The notes beneath the pieces were generated by a model. It did no database searches. It saw nothing but the letters and a program-made list of their open reading frames with translations, and had not been told where the DNA came from. The position numbers and the translations under genes are program-made. A DNA stretch of 64,000 bases from Cunninghamella blakesleeana (taxonomy: Eukaryota; Mucoromycota; Mucoromycetes; Mucorales; Cunninghamellaceae): contig JAFCIZ010000006.1 in NCBI GenBank assembly GCA_017871115.1, positions 3,596,001-3,660,000 on the forward strand, given 5' to 3'. Shown here one piece after another: positions 37,857-49,512 of the stretch (position 1 is the first letter of the stretch; each line of letters begins with the position of its first letter).

Positions 37857-40009
37857 TTAAATAGGAGTTAAAGAAGAACGTAAAATATTTGGTTGTTCAC
37901 TTTTTCTACGATGTTTTTCCAATTCATCAAGAGAAATTGACATACTTCTAGAAGGGTGAATAATATCCGCATAACTAGCACTTCGAACACCCAAATAAGT
38001 ACGCTGACGTTTACCAGACCCAATGATTTTTTCTTCTAATTGATTAGGAATTACTGCCATCCCAGCTGCCACACTGACACGTCTACCGGTAGGGTTAATG
38101 ATATTTGTACCATTAGGAACAAATGGAGCAGGAATAGAGCCATAATATTCTTCTTCTTCTTCGTCATCGTCCTCATCACCACCATGAATTTTACCAGTTT
38201 TTCCCTTACGACCACTTTTAACACTGATTAACTTTTCATTAGCAGATGCAGATGATGATACTTGATCTTCTTCAATTTTTCTTAACCATTGTAATCGATT
38301 GGACTTTAGGGATGCACACAGGACATCGGCTTTTGGAAATAAAGCACTAAAAATTTCAAAATAAGGACTTACTACAAAATCGCTGAATTGTAAACCAACA
38401 GTATTTTGATCTGTACGTCGGTGGTCCATGTTTGGACTCACTTGTAAACCATGTTGTCGTTCCATATCACCTTGATGAAAAAACTCTGTACACACTCTTT
38501 TAGACCATTCAAAACAGATTGGCCAAGGTCTTAACGGATTACTTATATCAGCACCATGTAATAAGATTTGACATAATATTAATCTTTCTTCGTCATTTAA
38601 AATCATCCCATCATCGTTGATGTTTTTCCAAGAGGCATCTTTATCAGATGCTTCTTGTGGAGGTGGTGATAAGGAAGGAGGAGAAACGATGGTGACTTTT
38701 TTATTTCCGGAATGTTTACGTCGTTTATTATTATTTAAACATGAATAAGGAGAGGATGCATTATCTATAGATGAAGGGGAATCATTGGATTCTGAATCAG
38801 TTGCAGTTGCTACTATTGCTGTTGCTGTTGCTGTGTTTGTGGATGGTAATGATGTAGGATGCGATGGTGAAGGCGAGACTAAAATAGATTTGTGATTCTG
38901 TTGTGGATGACAGTGACGGTGGTCATTAATATTATTATTATGATATTTATGCTTATAGATTTCATTGATAAAATAATTTAATGGACTTTCATTTCCTAAA
39001 TCAGTAAATATATCACGTAATATAACAGGCTCAGGAGAGACTGTTTTCACGCTATCGGTACCATGTAAATTTTGTGTGATGGAGTGAGAAGTGTTTATTG
39101 TTAATGGGGATGATGACTCTGATGATGATGTAGAAGTTGACGTAGAAATAATATTAGTGCTATTTTTAGATGAAAAAATTGGAGATGTCGTCGTTTGGTC
39201 ATTCAAAGAAGTAGATGATGATGTAGAAGAGGGAGATGATGTTAATTGATCGGCTAATGATTCATCAGGTGACTTTTGTTGAATAATATCTAATATATTG
39301 GTCATGTTTTCTTGAAGTTCATAGTGAAATATCATATCTGTTGCTAATATCATTTTTACTAATTTTAATTTGGCTTCTTCGACTGTTAAATTTGTTATAT
39401 GGTCAAAAATATGATGTTTATCAATTAATTCTAATGATAGAGCACATGAATGACTCTCTAATACTGAATGATTGTCATATCTTTTTGCTAAATCTGTATT
39501 CATATTGACTTGGTAATTATTATTTAGCCCAGGCTACATAAGTAAATTTAAGCATTTACAAATTTATATATATTTATATATATATATAGAAAGAAAGAAA
39601 GTTTAATCGCCGTTATAACATTAATCTTAAATAAATAACATAATTTATTTTTTTATTTTTATTTTGAGCTTACATGACCAATATCATGGCATAAACCAGC
39701 AATAAATAATAAAACGATATCGACAGGAGTTAAATAGGTTGATATATCATATTCATATATAATATGATATAAAACGTAGGTGACATCAATAGCATGCATA
39801 AAGGAATGATAGGCATTAGGTAGATAACCACGGTCAATATCAATAAGAAAGTCTAAAAATGCTGAAGAAGTAATACCAAGCGAGGTAAATAGATCTTTTT
39901 CTTCAAATAGCTTTAATACATGACCATAAATAAAACTTTTAGATTTATCCTCTAATGTAAAATGTAATGATATTCTTTCTTCATTGGGAGTTGACTTTGT
40001 ATTACGCAT
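37857..40009 (-). CDS. Class I cyclic nucleotide (cAMP) phosphodiesterase
   Basis: Two exons (39674-40009 and 37857-39533) join to 670 residues. The enzyme hydrolyses cAMP to AMP and so damps PKA signalling. The HD-domain metal site is complete: YHSFMHAIDVTY, the signature HDIGHPGLNNNYQ spanning the exon junction (residues 108-120), and HGADISNP near residue 437 with the second metal-binding Asp. The class I tail follows: EFFHQGDMERQHGL and VGLQFSDFVVSPYFE. Between NILDIIQ and LNDEERLILC about 210 Ser/Thr/Asn-rich residues are inserted inside the catalytic domain, which is unusual. The C-terminus is basic and Ser-rich (RRVSVAAGM, HPSRSMSISL), with PKA-like RRVS and RSMS motifs. The N-terminus is short compared with many PDEs, so an unseen upstream exon is possible. 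Confidence 0.9.
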
Positions 40010-40657
40010 GATCTATTAGCGAGTAATAAGAAAAAAGAGAACGTATATAAATATATATGCTTAATAAGTTTTATGGTAATATATATATATATATATATTT
40101 ATATATATTGCTTCCAATTAAGTTATTTATAAATGTATATATTAATTTACTCTTTCAATTTGAATCAGTTCTTCCGAAGATAAATTGTTGTGTTTAAGTA
40201 AAAGCATCATATAGTATAGGTATATATTAATCTAGGTTTTTTTTTTTTTTTTCTCTTTAAATATATATATACATATAAATGGTTTAAAATAGTATATGAT
40301 TACTGTTTAATAATTATAAAAAATTAAAACTACTGTATTATAAAATAAAAAAGACAGCAGTAAATACAAATATTAATAAATATAGATATAAGTATATTAA
40401 AAAAAAGTACTAAAATAGTAGACTTTAAAAAGATCAAAAATTATAAAAGAAAAAAGAAAGAAAGAAAAACAAATCCCAGAAATTTTCCTTTTTCTTTTTA
40501 TATTGGCCCAACCCCATAGGTCCAGCTGCGTTTTAATCATGGTCATTACAGCATATCAGGTTTTTTTTTTAAAAATGATCTCGATTTACAGATCGCTAAA
40601 TATAAATAAATAAAAAGAATAATTATCATGTTAATAATAGTAATAATATATATATAC

Positions 40658-40708
<51 letters not shown>

Positions 40709-41098
40709 TTAAAAAAATAAAATAAATAAAATAAAAACTATGTAACTAATTGTAATTTATAAAAATAATAATGTGACCATAAAATAATAGATATAATAAT
40801 ATAAAATCATTTTACGTGTATTAATTGATTTTATTTTTTATTTTAAAAAGTACATAATAATAGTACGTAACAAAAATTTTTTAATCGAGTGTTTTATATA
40901 AGCTACGGATCAATTGACTGAAAAGGAAAAAAAATATTTGTTTTATATCCATAGTGGATAAACACAAATATCACACACACACAAAAAAAAAAATACCATT
41001 TTAATCCAACAAAAAAGTAAAGTATTAACAAATGGATGAAAATTTTTATTTATTTATTTTTTGGAAAGAAAAAAAAAAAGTAGAAAAATATATGAAAT
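40010..41098. other. Intergenic upstream of the phosphodiesterase gene and downstream of malic enzyme
   Basis: This 1.09-kb spacer has (TAA)n at about 40668-40707, an alternating AT block at 40079-40098, and a GC-richer island at 40502-40560 with ATTGGCCCAACCCC and CAGCTG. The island holds a CCAAT box (read as ATTGG) about 500 bases upstream of the phosphodiesterase start and could be part of its promoter. A short minus-strand frame through it does not match any family I know. Confidence 0.55.
40668..40707. repeat. (TAA)n trinucleotide repeat
   Basis: About thirteen units of TAA in a non-coding spacer. Confidence 0.9.
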
Positions 41099-43217
41099 TT
41101 AAATTTTACTAATAGTAGAATTATTGTTATTATTATTTTGATCACCATAAGGAGTCCACATATTATCAGATACAAAACTTAAAATAGCATCATGTGAGTT
41201 TAAGCTTAAAATATGATTGGATTTGGCTAAATTTTCATTTTTAGCTTCTTCACAAACAGCAGTGGCCACAATGGCGGAGACTTGACGGATGCGTTTTAAT
41301 GAAGGATAAAGCCAGCCTTTAGCGATTTCTTCAGAAGACAAAGATTCAGCTAAAGCTTTTGCGGCAGCATAGATCATTCTGTCAGAGATCATGGTAGGTT
41401 TAGCCAATACAGCACCTAAACCAAGACCAGGGAAGATATACATATTATTTCCTTGACCAGGTATACTAACTTCACCATTGGATAAAGTATAGGCAGGGAA
41501 AGCGGTGCCGGAAGCAAAAATCACACGTTCTTGGGTGGCCTTCATGGCTTGTTCAAAAGTACATTCAGCTTGAGTAGCAGGGTTGGATAGCGGGAAAACA
41601 ATAGGTTGTTTATTTAATTCAGCCAATCTTGATAAACATTCTTCAGTAAAAGCGCCAGGAGTAGAGGATAATCCAATCAAAGCGGTAGGTTGGACATAAT
41701 TGATAATATCAATTAAATTTTTATATTGTTGATCATTATTATCATCTCGGGCATAATATACTTTATGCTGAGCCAATCTATCCCCACGGTTCTTGGTTAC
41801 TAATCCTTTACTATCTACAATCCAAAATACTTTCTTGGCTTCTTCTTCTGATAATCCATGTTCAATCTGGAAATATTCTTGAATTTGTTTTGCTACACCA
41901 ATGGCAGCAGATCCAGCACCATAAAATACAATACGATGATCTTTTGGTGATACGTTTGATTCTAATTGGACTTTACGGATAGCATTCATTACACCTGATA
42001 ATATCACAGCTCCTGTACCTTGAATATCATCATTAAAACATAAAATTTTGGATTGGTATTTTTCTAATAGTCCAAAAGCATGTTCGCTTGACCAATCTTC
42101 AAATTGAATTAAAATATTGGGATATACTTGACGAATGGATTGAAGAACTTGATCTACAGTTTCATAAAACTATGTATAACAATAACAATAACAATAAATA
42201 TATTATAATTCATGACTATATATGTATATATATAGATATTTTTTTTTTTTTTTTTTTTTTTTTACTTACCTCTGTATCATTGGGTCTTTTTTGCTTTAAA
42301 CCAAGATAAAATTCATCCTTTAAAAGATTTTCATTATTGGTACCCAAATCCAAAATTATAGGTAACGTCTTGCGTGGATCAATACCAGCACCAGCAACAT
42401 ATAATTGTAATTTACCAATAGGAATACCTATACCATTTACACCAAGATCACCTAAACCTAAAATACGAGATCCATCTGATATTACAGCAATTTCAGGTTC
42501 ATATTGTTCATTAGGGAAAGGCTGATAATGTTGAATCATTTCAATTAATTGGGATGGAGAGGATTTGGTTAAATATAATCCATCACTAACACCTGGGGCT
42601 GCCAAAAATGGATATATGTTGGAATATTCTAGGCAAGCAGTACCTACAGTCGGAGTATAAATGATAGGAGCCAATTCCTAAAAAAATAAATAAAAAAAAA
42701 AGATAACGTTTTAATTACTGTTTATAGGGTAACAAACCTGGGGAAATAAATATACTCTCCATTTATTTTATTTATGTTTTTTAATAGTTATCGTTTACCT
42801 CTAATTCTTCAGTAACAATCTTGTAAAATAAATGAGTATTGGATGTACGTAGTTGACCCATAAATATATATTTTTCCAATAAATTTGATTTTAAGCGAAG
42901 TTGGCGTAAAGCACGGCGTTTTTGAATATCAATAGATTCAACTTGAGGTGGTTGAAGACCTGCTAAACCCAATTCATTTCTTTTGGTATGATCCAATACA
43001 GTTCCTATTTATTTATTTATATTAAAAAAAAAATATCAATATAAATATAAATATAATTATAGGTATATAGATATAAATATATATATATATATATATATAT
43101 GTATATTTTTATATCATGATTACCTTGGTTATAATAGCTTGAACGTACAAGTGGATGAGAAGAAGATGTGTTACTAGCAGCACTATTGGTTTGAATATCT
43201 ACTAAAGGAGGTGCCAT
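41099..43217 (-). CDS. Malic enzyme (malate dehydrogenase, decarboxylating), probably cytosolic
   Basis: Four exons on the complement (43124-43217, 42799-43004, 42270-42677, 41099-42169) join to 592 residues. The enzyme converts malate to pyruvate and CO2 with reduction of NAD(P). Family blocks are clear: GTVLDHTKRNELGLAGL, the substrate segment IIYTPTVGTACLEYSNIY, VISDGSRILGLGDLGVNG, the metal site CFNDDIQGTGAV, the second nucleotide-binding motif FYGAGSAAIGVAKQI, and PLSNPATQAECTFEQA. The start MAPPLVDIQTN has an acidic residue and no Arg-rich helix, so no mitochondrial presequence is evident. In oleaginous Mucorales, NADP-dependent cytosolic malic enzyme is regarded as a source of NADPH for lipid synthesis; cofactor choice here is not decided by what I can see. 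A CACGTG palindrome lies 332 bases upstream. Confidence 0.92.
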
Positions 43218-44380
43218 TATATTTTATTTAATAAGAAATAATGAATTTATTTTTAAAAATGATTTATAAAAAAATGAAAAATGAAAAATGAAAATAAAGT
43301 GAAAGAGAAAGAAGTAAATTGAATTTATCTATTTATTTATTTTTTATTCTTTTTATATATAAATATATATATATAATATATATTTATATATAAATATATA
43401 AATCATTTGTTTAACGAAGATCTCTATCCCCTTAATTCATTTTCACGAGCTCTGAGCATGACAGCAACCTTTTTATGCAATTTGATTGGCCTAACGTCTT
43501 TGTGATTCATTTTTCAACAAGTGGGTAGAATGAATTTCTCTAAAGCGTCACGTGGCATTTCCGATGTTATAATCGACTATTTTTATTATTAACCTTGATA
43601 ATTATATGTAATGATAATAATAATAAATAGCTCTTTTCTTTCTTTTTATCTTTTTCTTTTTTTATTTTTTTATTTTTTAATATATATAAATATATATTTA
43701 TACATAGCCATAAGTAAAACTTATTCTAGCCTATATGTAAAGAAAAGCATAATAGTATGCGCAAAAAACAAAAATAAAAATAAAAAATGCATAGAAGCAT
43801 TCTGCGCCTTATTAAAAAAATATAAACAATTTTAATAAATGATCAAATCATATTCATTAAAAGATAACACAAGGTGCACCTTTTTATTCTTCTAAGTAAA
43901 CGATAATAACAAGAATAAAAATAAATAAACAACAATAATATTAATATTGATTGTAATAAGTGTAAGAAGATTTAATAACCGGAATAAGCGCCATTTCTTC
44001 TTAATATATCATTTTCTTTCCACGGATGTTTTAACTAATTTATGTTTTTGGGTAGATTTCATTTTCGTTTTATTTATTTTTCTATTTAGCTTTTGATTTC
44101 ATGCTTTCTTACCCAAAACTTTTAAACTTTAAAAAATGAGGTTTTTAATTCGATTGGATTTTTACTTGCGGATTTTTAAAACGATATAGATTATCAATAC
44201 ATTTTTTATTATTATTATAGAAACTTTTAAAGTTTTTCATTTTATTTTAAATAATTTAATAAAAAAAAAGTGATATATAGAGATATAGATGTTTAGGAAT
44301 ATCATACTATTTACAATAAATTTCAAGAATAAAAACTGTTTTTTTTTTTTAAAAAAAAAATCTTCTTTTTCTTTTTCTTT
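43218..44380. other. Intergenic upstream of malic enzyme
   Basis: This 1.16-kb spacer contains the likely malic enzyme promoter: a GATTGGCC CCAAT box (about 43483-43490) and CACGTG at 43549-43554 in a more GC-balanced stretch at 43430-43575. The distal half holds AT-rich sequence and a T12/A10 junction at 44339-44360 just beyond the end of the RING gene. The short frame at 43611-43835 looks spurious. Confidence 0.6.
43549..43554. promoter_or_regulatory. CACGTG E-box upstream of malic enzyme
   Basis: GTCACGTGGC, with core at 43549-43554, 332 bases upstream of the malic enzyme start and about 60 bases farther out than the CCAAT box. CACGTG is bound by bHLH factors in fungi, so a role in metabolic control is a reasonable inference. 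Confidence 0.5.
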
Positions 44381-45070
44381 TCAAGTAAGAGATGTTGTGT
44401 TAATTAAATGATAAATAGATTCATTAACTTCATAAAAATCGTCATTATCATCTTCGTCTTCCTCTTCCTCTTCATTATTATTGTTATTACTATTATCACC
44501 TTGTTGTAATATATGATCATTGTTATTTTCTAATAATTCAAAACTCATATCATTTTGTTCAGTCCTATCTAATGATGTTGTAGAATAAAAGCTTGTTGTC
44601 GATCTATTCAATGATGACGACGAAGGTTCCTCTCGTGATTGTATTTCTGTTAATGTATTTCTTTTTTCTAATATGGATGAAGCAGGACATCGACTATAAA
44701 ATTTTCAAATAAAAATAGTAATAATAAAAAGAAGTAAAAAAAAAAAAGTAAGTGATAACTCTTTATTTATTAATATAAAACGTCATTTAAATAGTTCATA
44801 TTATTTACCATATAGGGCAAGTTGCATTCACATGTAACCATTGACGGAGACATGTACCATGGTATTCATGTTGACAAGGCATTTTTATTAATTCATTAAA
44901 AGTTCCAAAATTTTCTTGGCATATAATACACTCTGTTTTAACGTCTAAGCATTCTTGTTCAAAATATCGTTTATCTAACTGATTGATCCAACTATCAATA
45001 TTTTCATCTGATGGGTGGTGTGGTCTAAAATAAAAGAAATAAATAAAAGAGACGTACGATAAATATTATA

Positions 45071-45108
<38 letters not shown>

Positions 45109-46242
45109 AAAAAAAGAAATCTATATGGTTTCAATAACTCACGAATCTTCAGGATCGTTAAACATTTCCATTAGATTTCCTAAAAATCCTTGATGTTCTC
45201 CGTCATCATCTATTTCATTATCTGATTCATAAAACCCTTGATAAATAACACTACGTAATAATATTTTTTTTTATTTTTTTTTAAATAAATAGATAATATA
45301 CAGGTTATTGTTATAATGGTGATGAGTATAGATAAATTGGATATTTTACTTTTACTCTTACTTATAATATTTTAACGTATTATGTACTTACTTTAATAAA
45401 CGTTCAATATGCAAAAAAGAAGAACTTGACAATAAACCATTATTTGTACGATTAGATGATTGATGTTGACGTTGCTGATGCCGATTAGAAGCCAATAGAG
45501 CGTAAGCTGTTAGATATTCATTGTAGGTATCATCATCATCATCATCTTGTTCTTCATCATCATGATCATGTTCTTCTGCTTCTTCATCATCGTCGTCATC
45601 ATTATCATCAATAATATTTATCTCATCTTCATCTTCATTAACTTGTTCATGCTCTTCTACATTTTGTACTATTGTTGTTTCATAATCATCATCATCTTCA
45701 TCATCATGATATTCTTGTAAAAACCATTCATTAATCAATTGTCTTTGTTGAAAACTATCTATATCATTCGTTTCTTCTTGTCGTTGTCTTGTATTACTAT
45801 ATAAAAGGTGTTCATAAGGATAGCTTTCTATATTTCTTGATGAATTTGTCGAAAACATTATATCATTATCGTCACTTTCAGCTTGATACCATAATACATT
45901 TTCTTCTTCGTCTTCTTCATTTTCTACATCACTCGTGGCAATACTATCATAGAATTCATTATCTATAAAAGAGAATAAGAGTATATATTTTTATTTAGTC
46001 ATGACATTTATAATATATTTATAGTTGATGATGACAGATTTTATTTTTCCATTCTTTTCAAAGAAGTTTCCTAGCAGTATATATATATTATTACTTTGAA
46101 CATTATCGTCTATATCAGTATTCTGACTTGATGAGGCTACCTCTTCTACGAATTGTTGCAAACATTGTGTACAGGTAGGTAAAGGACTAGGAATAACTTT
46201 AACTCTGCATTGACAATAATAACAGTAATAGTTTAATGACAT
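44381..46242 (-). CDS. RING-H2 E3 ubiquitin ligase with N-terminal zinc ribbon (RNF126/RNF115-like)
   Basis: Five exons on the complement (46095-46242, 45392-45962, 45143-45250, 44809-45024, 44381-44693) join to 451 residues. The N-terminus has a small zinc ribbon (YYCYYCQCRVKV ... CTQCLQQFVEEV, residues 6-34), as in RNF126/RNF115 ligases, where it binds ubiquitin or the BAG6 complex. Residues 45-240 are strongly acidic, with Asp/Glu runs. The RING-H2 finger near 310-351 reads CIICQENF, MPCQHEYHGTCLRQWL and CPICR with the proper zinc ligands. The Ser/Asn/Glu-rich tail has no domain that I recognise. The layout suggests a cytosolic quality-control E3; substrates are unknown. The RING is split by an intron after CPI, and the joined frame restores CPICRCPASS. 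Confidence 0.87.
45078..45104. repeat. AT microsatellite in an intron of the RING gene
   Basis: An alternating AT tract of about 27 bases lies in the intron between the exons at 45143-45250 and 44809-45024. Confidence 0.85.
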
Positions 46243-46717
46243 GAATATTTTTTAAAAGAAGAGAGAAAAAAATAAAAAAGAGTAGTAGAGAGGGGAAAAA
46301 AAATATGTATTTATTTTATGATAAAAAAAAAAGAGAGAGATAGAAAGAGCGAGAGAAAGAAAAAAGATATAAAAGGGGGGAAAACTAAAACTGGAAAATT
46401 TTTATTTCCAAAATGTCACGTGATGTTATTGAACCCCAGATAATTATGCAGCCTACTAATTTATTAAAGTATATGCCTATTTTATATATTTAATTACATA
46501 TAAAGCTTATCATTGTTTTTATTATTATTGATACATATTTTTTTTTATATACATATATATGTATATGATTATTCATAAATTATGGTATGTATGTAAGTTA
46601 ACTAGTATTATAATACCATAAGTAAAACGAGGGAATATTATAATAATAATGTAATAGCTGAATTAGGATATAGTCATGTATAATATAATATAATATAAAA
46701 AAATAAAGAGATAGATT
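46243..46717. other. Intergenic upstream of the RING gene and downstream of the SET gene
   Basis: This 475-base spacer contains a GA-rich block at about 46320-46380 (the leader of the RING gene on the minus strand), the palindrome TCACGTGA at 46416-46423 and AT-rich DNA. No gene is seen. Confidence 0.6.
46416..46423. promoter_or_regulatory. TCACGTGA palindrome upstream of the RING ligase gene
   Basis: Perfect TCACGTGA (core CACGTG at 46417-46422), 174 bases upstream of the RING gene start codon. This is the third CACGTG in the intergenic DNA of the window. Confidence 0.5.
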
Positions 46718-48587
46718 TTAAGGCGTCTCATCATCGCATTTTTTAGAAGGGGTAGAAGTGGAAGAAGAAGATATAGATAAAGGCGGTGTATGAGGGATAG
46801 AAGTAGGAGAAGGTTTTGATGGAGACCAATATCGATTGACTTCTTTACCATACCAAACCAATAACTCTTCACCAGGATGAATGATTCGTTTTGTCCAAAT
46901 AATGATTTGATTAACCACATAACCTTCTAAAAACAAAATATTAGCCGATTCCATATTATTTGCATCATTCATAAAATGAAAAGGGCAATACAATCTACCA
47001 TTGACATCTGTATAAGGTTCTCCTTTATCGTCTGTTGCATCCAAGACTGTTTTACGATACATAATAGAATATTCGGATGCTTTACCTACATTTTCTTTCA
47101 TGGAATCAAATTCGTCCTCCGTCATGGGAACACCAAAATAAAATCCTAAAGGTGAGTTATAGGGTAAGGTTTGAGTAGCAAATAATCCTTGGCCAGCGCC
47201 TGGAATGGTGGATTGTTCGACTTTAAGTATATCTTGCCATCGTTTGGGTACATTAGTTAGGTCTAATTCATCTAACGTATAAATGGGAACTTCTGATGCT
47301 TTAGTACCTTCCACCTGGTCCACTTCATTTTTACTTTTAATAGTTGTTGCTGATTCCATCTCTTCATTTAATTTACTGTCATTATTATCGTTATTATTAT
47401 TAGATTCTTCTATCTTTTCATTTATTTTACTACAGTCATTATTGTTACTGTTATTGCTATTATTGAGTTCTTTTAATTTACAAGTGGAAGATTGTTGTTG
47501 AATAAATAATTGTTCTTCTGCTTCCTTTTTTCTTTTTTCGATCGCTTCGGGTTTAGGTGTACCAAAGCAATATAACCAATCATGTTGAATTAATTTTTCC
47601 ATCCATTTATCGTATTCTTTGACAGCTGTATCAAAACTACCAGGTTCATAGGCTAATTTAAAATAAGTGGATCGACTTCCTTCAGGTTTAAAAGCTATAA
47701 AATAACGATCCACATTTACTGTCAAAACTGCTGAGGCTGAATTTAATGGCGTCTAATGTATTTAAAATAGGAAGGTAAAAAAAAAAAAAAAAAATTAATT
47801 TTTTATTATTTATTATTTATGTTTTGTTTTGTTTTGATAATAGTGATCATTGAATGAAAATAAATATAAAAATATAAAAATGACTTACTTTGCCGCTAAA
47901 TACACGAGGTAAATTTCTTTCTTTGCTAATCCGTTCATCCAAGGCAACGGCAGCCTTTATTAAAGGAGTTCTTGCTAAACAATGGGTGGGATGTTCTCGT
48001 AAAGCTAAAAATATCATATAGGATTGTGTATACCATCTAGGAGCATCCCCTTTCTTTCGTTTTCCAGGTCGACAAGAAACTGTGGAATGATGTTGATTAT
48101 CGTCATCATTGGATTGAATTGATGAATTTATTTCTTCTTTTTGATCATTATCATTAATGCTGATTCGTTTTATACCTTTTTTTAATGTTGCAGCAGCCAT
48201 AACATCTTCTTTATATTCAATTCTGTAAGCATTTTCAGCAGAGGGATAGTAGTAATTTTCATTACGCCGTAAAGTACGATTTCGCCTTGGCCTTTGATTT
48301 TCATTATTATTATATTGTGTTGTTTCATTTGTTCTAGTAGTAGTAGTGGTGGTGGTGGTTGCAGTAGTAGAATCAGTAGCTGTAGTATTTGTAACAGCAG
48401 TAGACTTACTAGTTATTGCTGTAGTAGGAGTAGAGGAGGTTGAAGTTGTATTGATCATTTCTTTTGTACTTTCCATGGTATCAGTACTAAATGTGTTTGT
48501 CAATAAAGTTGGTGGGGGCGATTTATCTTTATTAATATTATTTTCAATCGAAGCTATGATATCAATGTCAGAATTATCTTTATTATC

Positions 48588-48619
<32 letters not shown>

Positions 48620-48710
48620 GATTCAAGTGAATATCAGGTGTTATTTTTGAATCTATTGTAGTAATAAGATTAGTGTTTTTATTAGAATCAGCTAATGGCC
48701 TTTTAATCAT
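46718..48710 (-). CDS. SET-domain protein (putative lysine methyltransferase)
   Basis: Two exons on the complement (47889-48710 and 46718-47752) join to 618 residues. The N-terminal half is low complexity (Asn, Thr and Ser runs) followed by a conserved-looking block with RPRRNRTLRRNENYYYPSAE and APRWYTQSYMIFLALREHP. The SET domain lies at about residues 440-590: STIPGAGQGLFATQTLPYNS, YSIMYRKTVLDATDDKGEPY, CPFHFMNDANNMESANILFL and IHPGEELLVWYGKEVNRYW. The NxxxSAN segment and the ELLVWYG tyrosine are consistent with cofactor binding and catalysis in a PRDM-like SET fold. I see no pre-SET or post-SET cysteine cluster. A Glu/Lys-rich coiled segment with Asn runs (residues 340-420) precedes the SET core. 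Histone or non-histone substrate is unknown. Confidence 0.82.
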
Positions 48711-49512
48711 TGGTCCTTGGTATTATATAGTATAATAATTAATATATATAAATATATTTATAAAATACGTATATATTATAAAACTTAATAATGTATATAT
48801 GTATATATATATATTATATAAATATATAAAGAAAGGTGTTTAATTTGTATGTAAAAAAAACAAACTGAAACAATATGGGAAAAAAACTAAGGGAAGGAAA
48901 AGATAAAAAAGGTTAAAAATCAAAAAATAATAAATTTTTAAATGAAATTTTAAATTCAGCTTTTTTCAGCCGATCTTTTTTAACGATCTTTAGTAAAATA
49001 TATTAACAAACATTTCGTATATATATTTAAAATATACATAGTATTTTATTTTATTATAAAAATATAAAATCATCTATTTTGAAAAGGAAAATATTAATAA
49101 TAATGATAGTAATAAGTTTTTAATTAATATACTATTTTTTTTTTTTTTCATTTTTTTTTTTTTTTTTCAAAAAACCTATTTAGTTTAGATTAATATATAT
49201 CGTTTATCGTTTATTATTTTTCGGTTTGTTGATAAATAAGTTATAGCATATAAAAAATCTCTAATTTCTGAGCAAGGCTTTTTTTTATTTTTTATTTTTT
49301 TGGTTTTGACCATGTTTATTATTTTATTTTATAATCTTATAAAATTTTATATATATTTATTAAATGAACAAATGACTTAAGGGAATAAGAGGAATTAAAA
49401 CAAAGAAAAAAAAATACAAGGGAATAGAATTAAAAGATATATATATATATATTAGAGTATGCATATATAAATAAATGTGATGATTAAATAAATAAAAAAA
49501 AAAAAAATAGCA
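48711..49512. other. Intergenic upstream of the SET gene and downstream of the RGS gene
   Basis: This 802-base AT-rich spacer contains alternating AT blocks near 48800 and T-runs around 49135-49170. No gene or RNA feature is recognised. Confidence 0.6.

Noticed and set aside
43611..43835. Plus-strand frame upstream of malic enzyme
   Set aside because: It consists of low-complexity Phe/Leu/Ile followed by Lys/Asn runs and is not coding-like.
48346..48621. Plus-strand Val/Leu-rich frame opposite the SET gene
   Set aside because: It is the reverse complement of the Thr and Asn repeat region of the SET protein.
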